Assembly (NCBI GenBank): GCA_023391635.1
Contig: JAEWAQ010000018.1
Span: forward strand, 54,462-118,461
Length of the DNA stretch: 64,000 nt
Reading direction: 5' to 3'
Origin: Bacillota bacterium
GTDB lineage: Bacteria; Bacillota; Bacilli; Paenibacillales; Paenibacillaceae
Shown: positions 25,385 through 34,338 of the stretch, one piece after another
Layout: each line of letters opens with the position of its first letter
How positions within the stretch are numbered: the stretch's first letter is position 1
Notes under the pieces: model-generated
Told to the model about the DNA's origin: nothing
The model's database searches: none
The model's input: the letters and a program-made list of their open reading frames with translations, nothing else
Program-made: the position numbers and the translations under genes

Positions 25385-26686
25385 ATGTTGACCAACAAAA
25401 GGCACCCAATGTTCAAGCTGGCGATGGTCATAACGATCATCGCGGCCGTATTGGCCGCTTGCAGCAAAGGCGGCAATGAGGGCAAGTCCGGAGATCAATC
25501 GTCATCGGCCGCGTCCGACAAGAAAGTGACGATCAAGTACACGCAATTTTCCGGCTCGGGAGACAACGAGAAGTATCTTGTGCAGATGAAGGACGAATTC
25601 GAGAAACAAAATCCGAACATCAAAGTAGACATCGAGACGATCGCTTACGGCGACTACTTCACCCAGATGCAGACGCGCGTCGCCGCAGGCACGGCGCCGG
25701 ACGCTTATGAGCTCAATTTCGAGAATTTCGTCTCCTACGCCAAGAAGGGCGTGCTGCAGGATCTGGCCCCGCTCTATGGCGGCTTCGACACCGGCGCGCT
25801 GAACGCCAAGGCACTCTCCGCCTTCTCGGCGGACGGCGTGCAATACGGCTTGCCGGCCAGCTTCTCCAACGTGCTGTTGATTTACAACAAAGACCTGTTC
25901 GACCAAGCCAATGTAGATTACCCGACGAACGCCTGGACATGGAAAGAGATGGACGACGCGGCAGCGAAGATCCGGGAGCTCGGCAAAGACACTTTCGGCA
26001 TCTTCCAACCGATTCAGTTCCACGAGTTCTACAAGACGGTCCAGCAGAACGGCGGCAGCCTGTTCAATGCGGACATGACTCAGTTCACGTTCAACTCGCC
26101 GGAGAACGTCGCGACCTTGCAGCATCTGGCGGACCGGATCACGAAGACGAACGTCATGCCGACACAAGCGCAGCTTAGCGGCGTAGGCGATTGGGATCTG
26201 TTCAAGGCAGGCCGTCTGGGCATGATCGTGACCGGCGTCTGGGCGTTCCCCGACTTCGCCAAGAACGTGACGTTCAACTGGGACGTAGCCGTCGAGCCAG
26301 GCAACGTGCAAAAGGCGACGCACTTTTTCTCCAACGGCCTGGTCATCAATAAGGACAGCAAGAACAAGGAAGCGGCGTTCCAGTGGATCAAGTTCATGTC
26401 GGCGAGCAAGGAAGCGGCCAAGATCCGCGTCGACGCCAACTGGGAGCTGCCGGCGGTAACCGACAAAGACGTGCTCGAAGCGTTCCTGAAGGCGACGCCG
26501 CCCGCAAACCGCCAAGCGGTGTTCGACTCGCTGGACTACCTTGTGACGCCTCCGGTGATCGAGCAGTTCGCCGAGATGACCGACATCGTGGGTATCCATC
26601 TGACCGCTGCCGCGGAGGGCGCCAAGACGCCGCAGCAAGCGCTCGACGACTTGCAGAAGGAATTGGAGCAGAAGATCAAGCTGTAG
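25385..26686 (+). CDS. sugar ABC transporter substrate-binding lipoprotein (family 1)
   Basis: A 433-residue exported lipoprotein. The signal peptide ends at the lipobox VLAAC (Cys about residue 26), and the family 1 binding fold follows (KVTIKYTQFSGSGDNEKYLV; QMQTRVAAGTAPDAYELNFE; LGMIVTGVWAFPDFAKN). It captures an unidentified sugar for the two permeases downstream. AAGGGGGAAT precedes ATG 25385. Sits between its regulator and permease genes in the order LacI-binding protein-permease-permease-oxidoreductase. Confidence 0.9.
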   Translation: MLTNKRHPMFKLAMVITIIAAVLAACSKGGNEGKSGDQSSSAASDKKVTIKYTQFSGSGDNEKYLVQMKDEFEKQNPNIKVDIETIAYGDYFTQMQTRVAAGTAPDAYELNFENFVSYAKKGVLQDLAPLYGGFDTGALNAKALSAFSADGVQYGLPASFSNVLLIYNKDLFDQANVDYPTNAWTWKEMDDAAAKIRELGKDTFGIFQPIQFHEFYKTVQQNGGSLFNADMTQFTFNSPENVATLQHLADRITKTNVMPTQAQLSGVGDWDLFKAGRLGMIVTGVWAFPDFAKNVTFNWDVAVEPGNVQKATHFFSNGLVINKDSKNKEAAFQWIKFMSASKEAAKIRVDANWELPAVTDKDVLEAFLKATPPANRQAVFDSLDYLVTPPVIEQFAEMTDIVGIHLTAAAEGAKTPQQALDDLQKELEQKIKL

Positions 26687-26811
26687 GAATCGGCATCAGC
26701 AAGGGATCGATTCTTCCGGTACACGACGGTCAAGCAGGCGGATTAACGCCCATTGCGCACGATTGATATGCAGGTCGTGAATTCATTCCAATGAGGAAGG
26801 AGCGCTGCAAT

Positions 26812-27720
26812 ATGTCCGGTGCATCCAGACGCGCCAAATGGCTGACGATCATCCTGTTTCTGCTGCCGTCGCTCATCGGCCTTGCCGTGTTCAGCATCGG
26901 TCCGATCGGCTACTCCTTCCTGATCGGCCTTACCGATTGGAACGGTCTGAACGCCTGGGACCCGGCCGCGGGAACGCCGAATTTCATCGGCTTGGACAAT
27001 TACGCGGAGATTATGAGCGGCGAAGAGTTCTGGCGCGTGCTGCGCAATACGATGTACTTCATCGTGCTGTACATCCCGCTGATTCTGATCTTCTCCATTC
27101 TCGCCGCCGTCCTGCTGAACAACAAGTACCGAGGCATCGGCGCCTACCGGGTACTCTTCTTCATCCCGGTATTGACGTCCTGGGTGGCCGGCTCCCTCAT
27201 CTGGAAATGGCTGCTCAGCGACGATTACGGACCGGTGAACGCGATCCTCGCGTTCGTCGGCATTGACGGGCCCGCCTGGCTGCAAGATCCGCATTGGGCG
27301 ATGCCGGGCATCGTGTTCGCCAGCATCTGGAAGGACATGGGGTTTTTCGCCCTGATCTTGCTCGGCGGCCTGCAAGGCATCAACCCGGACTATTACGAAG
27401 CGGCGCAGATGGACGGCGCCGGCATGTGGAAGCGGCTCTACCGCATTACGCTGCCGCTGCTCTCGCCGATCCTGTTCTTCGTCATCATCATCAGCGTCAT
27501 CAACTCGTTTCAGCTGTTCCCGCAGGTCATGATCATGACCCAGGACGCGGGCCCGTACGGCGCCACGCAGGCGATGGTCGAGCGGATCTACAAATACGCC
27601 TTCAAATATTACAAAATGGGGTACGCGGCATCCTTCTCCTGGATCCTGTTCGTGATCATCCTGTTCTTCACCGTCATCCAGATGCGGCTGCAGAAAAGGT
27701 GGGTGCATTACGATGGCTGA
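26812..27720 (+). CDS. ABC sugar transporter permease (MalF/UgpA type)
   Basis: About 302 residues with six hydrophobic helices; the EAA loop is DYYEAAQMDGAGMWKRLYRI. The frame opens at 26791, but AAGGAG lies within that stretch and points to ATG 26812. Its last 8 bases overlap the next permease, indicating translational coupling. No ATPase gene is present in the unit. Confidence 0.88.
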   Translation: MSGASRRAKWLTIILFLLPSLIGLAVFSIGPIGYSFLIGLTDWNGLNAWDPAAGTPNFIGLDNYAEIMSGEEFWRVLRNTMYFIVLYIPLILIFSILAAVLLNNKYRGIGAYRVLFFIPVLTSWVAGSLIWKWLLSDDYGPVNAILAFVGIDGPAWLQDPHWAMPGIVFASIWKDMGFFALILLGGLQGINPDYYEAAQMDGAGMWKRLYRITLPLLSPILFFVIIISVINSFQLFPQVMIMTQDAGPYGATQAMVERIYKYAFKYYKMGYAASFSWILFVIILFFTVIQMRLQKRWVHYDG

Positions 27721-28534
27721 TCGCAAGCTCAGACAGACGCTCTTCTATTTGATAGCAACGCTGCTCGCGTTGTTCTGTCTCGTGCCGTTCTTCTGGATGA
27801 TCAGCACCTCGCTCAAGACGAAGGGCGCGCTGATCAGCATCCCGATCCAGTGGATTCCGCAGACCGTAAGCGTGGAATCGTATCGCAAAATATTCACTTT
27901 CTTCGAGTTCGACCGGGTCCTGCTCAATAGCGCGATCGTGTCGGTCGGCATTACGCTCATCACGCTGACCAGCGCCCTGATGGCAGCCTATGTGTTCGCC
28001 AAGATAGCTTTCCGCGGGCGGGAAATCGTGTTCGGCCTGTTCCTGGCGACGATGATGGTGCCCGGACAGGTTACGATCATTCCAATCTTCATTGTGCTCA
28101 AGGAATTGCACTTGCTCGACACGTTCACGGGGTTGATGCTGCCATCGATCTTCAATGCGTTCGCCGTCTTCATGCTGCGGCAGTATATCAAGACGATCCA
28201 CGACGATTACCTGGACGCCGCCTTCATCGACGGAGCGACGCAGGCGACCGTGTTCATTCGCATTATCGTGCCGCTGTCCGTGCCGATAATCGCCACGCTC
28301 GGGATCATTACGTTCATGGGCGCCTGGAACGACTACTTCTGGCCGCTCGTCGTGCTGTCCGATAAAGCCAAGATGACATTGCCGCTGGCACTGAGTTCGC
28401 TGAACGGCCAATACGGCAGCGAATACAACACCTTGATGGCCGGAAGCCTTATCTCCATGGCTCCGATTATCGCCCTGTATTTCTTCGCGCAAAGATGGTT
28501 CCAGTCAGGCTTGCAGCTGGGAGGCATCAAATAA
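27713..28534 (+). CDS. ABC sugar transporter permease (MalG/UgpE type)
   Basis: A 273-residue six-helix permease with the EAA loop altered to DYLDAAFIDGATQATVFIRI, where the first two residues of the usual EAA become DA. FMGAWNDYFWPLVVLSDKAK follows, as in MalG relatives. It forms the channel with the overlapping upstream permease. Confidence 0.9.
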   Translation: MADRKLRQTLFYLIATLLALFCLVPFFWMISTSLKTKGALISIPIQWIPQTVSVESYRKIFTFFEFDRVLLNSAIVSVGITLITLTSALMAAYVFAKIAFRGREIVFGLFLATMMVPGQVTIIPIFIVLKELHLLDTFTGLMLPSIFNAFAVFMLRQYIKTIHDDYLDAAFIDGATQATVFIRIIVPLSVPIIATLGIITFMGAWNDYFWPLVVLSDKAKMTLPLALSSLNGQYGSEYNTLMAGSLISMAPIIALYFFAQRWFQSGLQLGGIK

Positions 28535-28564
28535 GGCGTATTTACTGAAGGGGAGAACCTTTCG

Positions 28565-29650
28565 ATGAAAAAGTTACAGCTCGGCTTGATCGGCTTGGGA
28601 GGGATGGCATCCGTCCATGCGGAGCAGCTCCTCAAGCTCGAAGGGGCATCCATCGTCGCCATCTGCGACAGCGATGCCAACAAGCTTGCCGAATGGGGGA
28701 CGCGCCTCGGCATTGCGTCAGATTCACGGCATGTCCAGCCGGAAGCGCTCATCCGGGACGCGGCGATCGATGCGGTGCTCTCGATCACGCCCAACAACGT
28801 TCACTATGATATCATCCGGCTCTGCCTGCTGCACGGCAAACCGCTCATGACGGAGAAGCCGTTCACCCGCACATTCGCGGAGGCGGCCGCGTTGAAAGAG
28901 TTGGCGGAATCCGGCGCGGCCCCCGCCCCTTGCATGGTCGGTTTCTCCTACCGATATGTGCCGTCGTTCCGCATGGCCCGGGAGATGATCCGGGACGGGA
29001 AGATCGGCGCGGTGCGCCATGTGTTCATCCAGTACTTGCAGCAGTGGGGAGGCCCGCTGTTCGACACGAAGATGAACTGGCGGCTGGACTCCGCCATTAC
29101 CGGCACCGGAACGCTCGGCGATCTCGGCTCCCATATGATTGATGCAGCCCGCTTCCTGGTCGGAGAACCGACCGAGTTGTCCGCGCTGATGAGCAACCTG
29201 ATTGGCGAGCGCGAGGATCCGGTGACGGGGCAGATGGTTGCGGTGGACATCGACGATTTCGCCGCCTTTACCGCCTTGCTGGAACCGGGCGTGCCGGCTG
29301 TGTTCCAGACATCCCGCAACGCTTACGGCGCTCAGAACCAGTTTGAAATTTCCGTCTACGGGGACGAGGGCTCCTTGCATATGAACTGGGATGACGGGGC
29401 GTATTTGACCTGGGTCCATCCAAACGAGGAGCGAAGCGAAGTGAGGGAGCGGATCGCCGTTCCGAATCGCTACAAACTCGGCCAGATGCAGGATTTCGTC
29501 GACCTGGTTCGCGGCACGGTAAGGGAGGAAACGCCGCTGCTCCGGGACGGGTACTTGAATCAGCGCGCCTTGGAAGCCGCCCGGCAGTCTGCCCGGCTTC
29601 GCAAGACGATCGCCCTGCAAGAAGTCGGGGCCGAGTGGCCCTTGGTGTAG
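28565..29650 (+). CDS. Gfo/Idh/MocA family oxidoreductase
   Basis: A 361-residue NAD(P)-dependent sugar dehydrogenase-like protein. The Rossmann start LGLIGLGGMASVHAEQL (residues 5-21), NVHYDIIRLCLLHGKPLMTE with the conserved EKP at about 98-100, and the GTLGDLGSHMIDAARFL segment, which holds the His that often takes part in catalysis, are all present. Members oxidise hydroxyls of sugars, inositols or sugar acids. The transporter directly upstream, 30 bases away, probably supplies its substrate. AAGGGGAGAA precedes the start. A terminator-like hairpin follows at 29692. Confidence 0.87.
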   Translation: MKKLQLGLIGLGGMASVHAEQLLKLEGASIVAICDSDANKLAEWGTRLGIASDSRHVQPEALIRDAAIDAVLSITPNNVHYDIIRLCLLHGKPLMTEKPFTRTFAEAAALKELAESGAAPAPCMVGFSYRYVPSFRMAREMIRDGKIGAVRHVFIQYLQQWGGPLFDTKMNWRLDSAITGTGTLGDLGSHMIDAARFLVGEPTELSALMSNLIGEREDPVTGQMVAVDIDDFAAFTALLEPGVPAVFQTSRNAYGAQNQFEISVYGDEGSLHMNWDDGAYLTWVHPNEERSEVRERIAVPNRYKLGQMQDFVDLVRGTVREETPLLRDGYLNQRALEAARQSARLRKTIALQEVGAEWPLV

Positions 29651-29691
29651 GCGGGGGCGCGGTAACGGGCAATACGTAGCAATCACATAGA

Positions 29692-29737
29692 AGGGCGATC
29701 TGTCGGTGAGGACCGATGGAGCGCCCTCTTCGTCATC
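29692..29737 (+). terminator. terminator-like compound hairpin
   Basis: AGGGCG (29692-29697) pairs with CGCCCT (29732-29737), and inside them TCGGT (29703-29707) pairs with ACCGA (29712-29716). CTTCGTC follows, not a full T-run. It lies about 40 bases after the oxidoreductase stop. Confidence 0.45.
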
Positions 29738-29882
29738 CCATGCTGTAAAATTCGAAAAAACTTCACAATCATGGTGCCTTATTACCTGTATAATCTGATC
29801 TAATAGGCACTTGGAATCCTGCAATATTATGGGGTTATTGTGTAATATTAGGTGAAAAAGCGACAGGTTGGGGGATCGAAAT

Positions 29883-31664
29883 ATGAATGACGTGCGTAGC
29901 GCGCGTGGTTGGAAGTTCCAATGGAATATTCGGAGAAAAATGTTGTTGTTTTGCTTGTTGCTGCTCATCGTACCGACTTCTGTCATCGCTTACAATGGCT
30001 ATGTGAACGCGAAAGCCGAGACAGACTCGCTCATTCGCAAAAACCTGGAAAACAGCGTGAAGCTGATGGCACAAAACCTGAAGCAGTTGAGCGAAATGAC
30101 GGACAGCGGAAAACTGAGCCTGGAACAAGCCAAGGAAGACGCGAAGATCATCATGCTGGGCGCCCGGCAAACGGATGGCACGCGGCCGATCAATCACAAT
30201 ATTGATTTGGGCGACAACGGCTATTTCTATGTCATCGATGAGAAGGGCGTCCTGCTTGCGCATCCGAGCCTTGAAGAAGAGAATCTTTGGGACAAGAAGA
30301 CGACGGATGGCTTCTATTATATTCAGGACGTCATCAAGCAAGGGCAGAATGGCGGCGGGTTCACGTTCTACAACTGGCCGTTACCGAATAGCGACCGGGA
30401 GGCGCTGAAGATTACGTATGCGCTCCAATTTCCCGAATGGGACTGGATCGTCGTCGCCGGCTCCTACTATCAGGACTACAACGGCGGGCAAACCCGCATT
30501 ATGTACGCAACCTTCATCGCGTTAGCGATCTGCTTGGCTGTCGGCGCGGTCGGCGTACTGTTGTTCTCGAACCATATCGCGAAGCCGATTACGAGAATCG
30601 CAATCGTCGCTCGGCGCATGGCGGAAGGGGATTTGACCTCGGACGATCCGGCAATCCGGAATCGGGACGAGATCGGCAAGCTGGCCAGCGATTTCGAGAC
30701 GATGCGACGCAATCTGACTGTGCTCGTGCAGCAGTTGATGCATAGCTCGGGCCAAGTGTCGGACGCTTCGCGGACGCTGCAATCCTCGATCGAAGAATCC
30801 GCGCAGGCGTCCCGGCATATCGCGGAAACCGCGAACCAGGTAGCGGCGGGCATGGAGACGCAGGCGTCGAGCACGGAACAGAGCGCCAAGGCGATGGAAC
30901 AGATGGCGCAAGGCATCGAGCGCGTGGCGGATGCTTCTTCGCAGGCGCATGAGGCGTCTGTTCAGTCCAGACAGGAAGCGGAGCGCGGTTACGAGCGAAT
31001 CGGCCAGTCGATTCGCATCATGCAATCCGTGCAGCAGGCGGTGGGCGACATCGCGCAAGTCATGAAGACGCTGGGTCAGCGCTCCCAGCAAATCCAGAGC
31101 ATCGTGACGATCATGTCGGATATCGCTTCCCAGACCAGCTTGCTGGCTTTGAACGCATCCATCGAGGCGGCCAAAGCCGGGGAACAAGGAAGAGGGTTCG
31201 CCGTGGTCGCGTCGGAAGTCAAGAAACTCGCGGCGATGTCCGAGGCGTCTTCGGAGCAGATCAACGAACTGGTCGTGCAGGTGCAGGCGGACATATCGTC
31301 GGCCACCCGTTACACGACTGCGGGCACGGCCGAATTCGGACAAGGCATGCAGGCGATCGAACAGACCGGGCAAGCGTTCGGCAAGATCGTGGAGGCCGCT
31401 CAAGCCGTCGTCGATCAGATCCAGGAAGCTTCCGCTTCGGCGGAGGAGATGTCCGCCAGCACGGAGCAGATCTACGCATCTCTGCAGGAACTCGATCGCA
31501 TCGCGAGCCGGTCGGCCGCAAGTTCGGAGACGATCTCTGCCGCTACGGAAGAGCAGATCGCGGCGATGGAGCAGATTGCCCATTCTTCTCAGACGTTGAA
31601 CAGAATGGCGGCGGATCTCGACAGCTTGGCGCATCAGTTTCGGGTACGGGAAGAGAAGCGCTAA
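29883..31664 (+). CDS. methyl-accepting chemotaxis protein with Cache domain
   Basis: About 593 residues. An N-terminal membrane helix (about 15-37), an extracellular single Cache domain (about 38-200, GDNGYFYVIDEKGVLLAHPS, EWDWIVVAGSYYQDY), a second membrane helix (about 205-228), a HAMP region (ANHIAKPITRIA-like, RMAEGDLTS) and a long cytoplasmic signalling coiled coil. The CheA/CheW-contact hairpin is intact: SLLALNASIEAAKAGEQGRG. It should report a small extracellular ligand to the flagellar motor. ATG 29883, eight bases after GGGGGAT, is preferred over the upstream TTG. It stands alone between two carbohydrate units, so a sugar or sugar-acid ligand is plausible but unproven. Confidence 0.9.
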   Translation: MNDVRSARGWKFQWNIRRKMLLFCLLLLIVPTSVIAYNGYVNAKAETDSLIRKNLENSVKLMAQNLKQLSEMTDSGKLSLEQAKEDAKIIMLGARQTDGTRPINHNIDLGDNGYFYVIDEKGVLLAHPSLEEENLWDKKTTDGFYYIQDVIKQGQNGGGFTFYNWPLPNSDREALKITYALQFPEWDWIVVAGSYYQDYNGGQTRIMYATFIALAICLAVGAVGVLLFSNHIAKPITRIAIVARRMAEGDLTSDDPAIRNRDEIGKLASDFETMRRNLTVLVQQLMHSSGQVSDASRTLQSSIEESAQASRHIAETANQVAAGMETQASSTEQSAKAMEQMAQGIERVADASSQAHEASVQSRQEAERGYERIGQSIRIMQSVQQAVGDIAQVMKTLGQRSQQIQSIVTIMSDIASQTSLLALNASIEAAKAGEQGRGFAVVASEVKKLAAMSEASSEQINELVVQVQADISSATRYTTAGTAEFGQGMQAIEQTGQAFGKIVEAAQAVVDQIQEASASAEEMSASTEQIYASLQELDRIASRSAASSETISAATEEQIAAMEQIAHSSQTLNRMAADLDSLAHQFRVREEKR

Positions 31665-31692
31665 TCCCTTAAGTCGTGTCGGATGGAAATTG

Positions 31693-31721
31693 TTGTTAGT
31701 CTCTCTTGCTTGAGGTAATAT
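31693..31721 (+). promoter_or_regulatory. sigma-A promoter of the SGNH esterase gene
   Basis: TTGTTA (31693-31698), 17 bases, TAATAT (31716-31721). The transcript would begin near 31728, only a few bases before the earliest in-frame TTG at 31736, which argues for a later start codon. Confidence 0.5.
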
Positions 31722-31792
31722 GGTGGATGTGAAGGTTGCTGCTCGGTGACGGACCAGCGGCCGAATGCTGCCGAAAAGAGGGGTCGAAGGAA

Positions 31793-32437
31793 TTGTTGAA
31801 GAAGCCGAAGACGATTTTGTTTCAGGGGGATTCCATTACCGACGGAGGCCGGAACCGGGAAGGAAACTTGTCCCACCATCTAGGGCAAGGATATCCGTAT
31901 ATTATCGCGAGCCTGCTCGGGAATCGATTGGCGGAAGAAGGCGTGCGCTTCGTCAACCGGGGCATCAGCGGCAATCGGGTATCGGATGTATACGCCCGTT
32001 GGAACGAGGACGCGATCAGCATCCAGCCGGATTGGCTCAGCATCCTGATCGGCGTCAACGACGCTTGGCGGATCATGAACGGTCTGCCCACGGGCGTGAC
32101 GGACCGGTTCGAGCGGGTGTACCGGCACCTGCTGACGGAAACGAAGGAAGTGCTTCCGGATACGACGCTGATTCTGCTGGAGCCGTTCGTGCTTAAAGGT
32201 GGAGCGACCGAGCAGAATTGGGAAGGATGGCGGGCGAAGCTGGACACGTACGGCCATATTACGCACGAATTGGCGCAAGAGTTCGGCGCGGTATTCGTGC
32301 CGCTGCAAGCCGTATTCGACCGGGCGACGGAGCGTGCGCCAGCCGACTACTGGCTGCATGACGGCGTTCACCCGACGGCCGCAGGCCACGATCTGATTGC
32401 CGGAGAATGGCTCGCCGCCGTCGGCATCGAACGATAA
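31793..32437 (+). CDS. SGNH/GDSL-family hydrolase (acyl esterase)
   Basis: About 214 residues without a signal peptide. The four SGNH blocks are visible: FQGDSITDGGRN with the nucleophile Ser, NRGISGNR with the Gly, IGVNDAWR with the Asn, and DGVHPTAAGH with the Asp-His pair. Proteins of this set act as cytoplasmic acetyl-esterases on oligosaccharides (rhamnogalacturonan or xylan acetylesterase-like). The start is uncertain: in-frame TTG codons occur at 31736, 31793 and 31796, and GAAGGAA before 31796 together with the promoter position favours the later ones. It is a single-gene unit ended by a good terminator at 32445. Confidence 0.8.
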   Translation: MLKKPKTILFQGDSITDGGRNREGNLSHHLGQGYPYIIASLLGNRLAEEGVRFVNRGISGNRVSDVYARWNEDAISIQPDWLSILIGVNDAWRIMNGLPTGVTDRFERVYRHLLTETKEVLPDTTLILLEPFVLKGGATEQNWEGWRAKLDTYGHITHELAQEFGAVFVPLQAVFDRATERAPADYWLHDGVHPTAAGHDLIAGEWLAAVGIER

Positions 32438-32444
32438 TTCAAAT

Positions 32445-32480
32445 AGGCGTCCCATCGACCAACGATGGAACGCCTTGTTT
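32445..32480 (+). terminator. rho-independent terminator
   Basis: AGGCGTCCCATCG (32445-32457) pairs with CGATGGAACGCCT (32463-32475) with one mismatch and a 5-base loop, followed by TTGTTT. It closes the SGNH esterase unit. Between it and 32587 lie two copies of ACTCCCGCCGCG (32493 and 32544) and a GTCAGCC/GGCTGAC hairpin near 32563-32581 that may end the opposite sigma gene. Confidence 0.7.
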
Positions 32481-32586
32481 ATGAGCTGCCTGACTCCCGC
32501 CGCGACGGTCAATTTCGCCCGAGATATGAACCGAAACGACCTAACTCCCGCCGCGGCAGTCGGTCAGCCAAGCCGGCTGACTGCCT

Positions 32587-33519
32587 TCACGGCGACTTCA
32601 CGGCGGTCAGCTTGTCGGGGTTGCGGATGATGTCGATCGCCGCGATGCGACCCCCGTCGACGGTGAACGAGACGACCGACAGCACGTCGTCATCGCCCAG
32701 AAGCACCAGTCCTGGCGCGCCGTTGACATCCGCGATCTTCGCCACGCGAAAGGTTTGCTGCGCAATGGATAGCATTCCATGTGCCACTTTCAAGGCGCCT
32801 TGCAACTCGCGCAGCGTGGCCGTCACCTTGCCGCCGCCGTCTCCGCGCCATACGACATCCGGATCGAGCAACCCGACAAGCCGCTCCAGATCGCCCTCCT
32901 GGCATGCAGCCGAGAAGGCGGCGACAAGCGCATGCTGCTCCGCGCGAGTGGGCGCGAACCTCGGCCGACCGCTCTCTACGTGCTGGCGCGCGCGGGAAGC
33001 CAGCTGGCGAACCGCGGCTGGCGAGCGCCCCACGACGTCGGCGATCTCATCGAAGGGGAGGCCGAACACGTCATGGAGCAGGAATGCCGTCCGCTCCGCC
33101 GCGGATAGACGTTCCAGCATGATCAGCAGCGCCATGCTGACCGAATCGTCTAATGCGACGCGTTCAGCGGGGTCGCCCCAGTTCAGGTCTTTCACCAGCG
33201 GCTCGGGCAGCCAGGTGCCGACGTAGCGCTCCCGCCTGCTGCGGGCGCTGCCGAGCGCATCCAGCGCCAACCGGCCGACCGTCGTCGTCAGCCACGCAGG
33301 CAAGTCGCGGATTGCCGCCGAATCGCCAACGCGCTGCAGGCGCAGCCAGGCTTCCTGCACGCAATCTTCGGCTTCCGCGACGGAGCCGGTGATCGAGTAA
33401 GCGACCCGCAGCAAGCGGGAGCGATGGGATTCGAAAACCTGTGCGAGCGCCGGATGGCCTTGGTCAAACAGGCGCCGGCCTAAGCGCTCATCATTCGTCC
33501 CGTATTCGTCGAATTTCAT
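32587..33519 (-). CDS. ECF41-type sigma factor with fused SnoaL-like regulatory domain
   Basis: A 310-residue group ECF41 sigma factor. Region 2 (about 25-95) and region 4 (about 125-185, LPFDEIADVVGRSPAAVRQL) are joined by a linker that contains the hallmark WLPEP. The C-terminal SnoaL/NTF2-like domain (about 195-310) carries the other two family signatures, DGGGK and NPDKL. In studied ECF41 members this domain replaces an anti-sigma factor and both inhibits and activates the sigma. The gene starts 5 bases after the stop of the oxidoreductase gene, and the pair shares the ECF41-type promoter at 34303, so it is autoregulated. The inducing signal is unknown. Confidence 0.9.
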   Translation of the reverse strand: MKFDEYGTNDERLGRRLFDQGHPALAQVFESHRSRLLRVAYSITGSVAEAEDCVQEAWLRLQRVGDSAAIRDLPAWLTTTVGRLALDALGSARSRRERYVGTWLPEPLVKDLNWGDPAERVALDDSVSMALLIMLERLSAAERTAFLLHDVFGLPFDEIADVVGRSPAAVRQLASRARQHVESGRPRFAPTRAEQHALVAAFSAACQEGDLERLVGLLDPDVVWRGDGGGKVTATLRELQGALKVAHGMLSIAQQTFRVAKIADVNGAPGLVLLGDDDVLSVVSFTVDGGRIAAIDIIRNPDKLTAVKSP

Positions 33520-33524
33520 TTGTC

Positions 33525-34268
33525 TCAGCCTCCTATTTTAAGCCACTGGCCGAACGTCACCGAACCGCGAACATCGGGGCGATCCTCGGTCACCAAGCCC
33601 GCGCGAAGCGCCCGCCCTAGCTTGCCGGGCAGCGGGATTGGCAGGCGCACCGCGCCCCGGCGGCCGGCTGCCCGCTGCCAAACGCGCGCCAACTCGCTCG
33701 CCTCAACGATCTCCGGTCCGACCACGTTATGCCGACCCATTAGCGGTGCGCCCAGCGCGACATCCACCACGGCCACGGCGGCTTCAGCCACCGCCACGGG
33801 CTGCACCGGTGCCCGGAGCATCGGCAGTATGCCCCAGCGCGTCCCTTGCGCGAACAGGCCGGCGACGAACTCGTGGAATTGCGTCGATCGCACGATGCTC
33901 CACGGCACCGGGCCCCTCTCCACGACTCGTTCCTGCTCGGTCTTGGCTGCGTAGTAGCTCATCGGCACCTGATCGCATCCGACGATCGATACGCATACGT
34001 GATGCCTAACCCCGGCAGCCTGTTCCGCCGCGAGCAGACGCTTCGATCCATCTACCAGTACGTCCGCCGCCTTCCCGATCGCGTTGCTGGCGTCGACCAC
34101 CGCATCGCAGCCTGCAAGAGCGGCCTCAAGCCCCGCGCCTGTCGCCAGATCCACCGGATAATCCGGCGAATGCCGGCTCAGCACCCTCGCTTCATGTCCA
34201 CGCCGGCGCACCTCTTGCACTACCAACCGTCCCAGCATCCCTGTACCGCCTATAACCGCGATTTTCAT
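33525..34268 (-). CDS. NAD(P)-binding oxidoreductase (atypical SDR/NmrA type), ECF41 partner
   Basis: A 247-residue Rossmann-fold protein. MKIAVIGGTGMLGRLVVQEV carries the GGTGxxG dinucleotide motif, and DAVVDASNAI and SYYAAKTEQERVV follow as in atypical short-chain dehydrogenases with an NmrA-like core. The substrate is unknown. ECF41 sigma genes are characteristically next to one such oxidoreductase, epimerase or carboxymuconolactone decarboxylase gene, which is their main target. ATG 34268, with GAGGAGG nine bases upstream, is chosen because the earlier in-frame ATG 34310 lies within the promoter. Confidence 0.85.
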   Translation of the reverse strand: MKIAVIGGTGMLGRLVVQEVRRRGHEARVLSRHSPDYPVDLATGAGLEAALAGCDAVVDASNAIGKAADVLVDGSKRLLAAEQAAGVRHHVCVSIVGCDQVPMSYYAAKTEQERVVERGPVPWSIVRSTQFHEFVAGLFAQGTRWGILPMLRAPVQPVAVAEAAVAVVDVALGAPLMGRHNVVGPEIVEASELARVWQRAAGRRGAVRLPIPLPGKLGRALRAGLVTEDRPDVRGSVTFGQWLKIGG

Positions 34269-34302
34269 CGTCACGGCCTCCTCGTATGATTTATACGATG
34301 TA

Positions 34303-34329
34303 GACGACATAGTAATCAGGAATGTGACA
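34303..34329 (-). promoter_or_regulatory. ECF41-dependent promoter
   Basis: On the minus strand TGTCACA (complement of 34323-34329) is followed after exactly 16 bases by CGTC (complement of 34303-34306). As I recall it, this equals the published ECF41 promoter consensus TGTCACA-N16-CGTC. It lies 35 bases before the oxidoreductase start, directly after the kinase gene end, and should be read by the sigma factor encoded two genes on. Confidence 0.8.
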
Positions 34330-34338
34330 TCGGTACGG

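Noticed and set aside
28724..29986. 420-codon antisense frame across the Gfo/Idh gene and intergenic region
   Set aside because: It runs through the terminator-like hairpin and the chemoreceptor leader, and has no motif or ribosome site.
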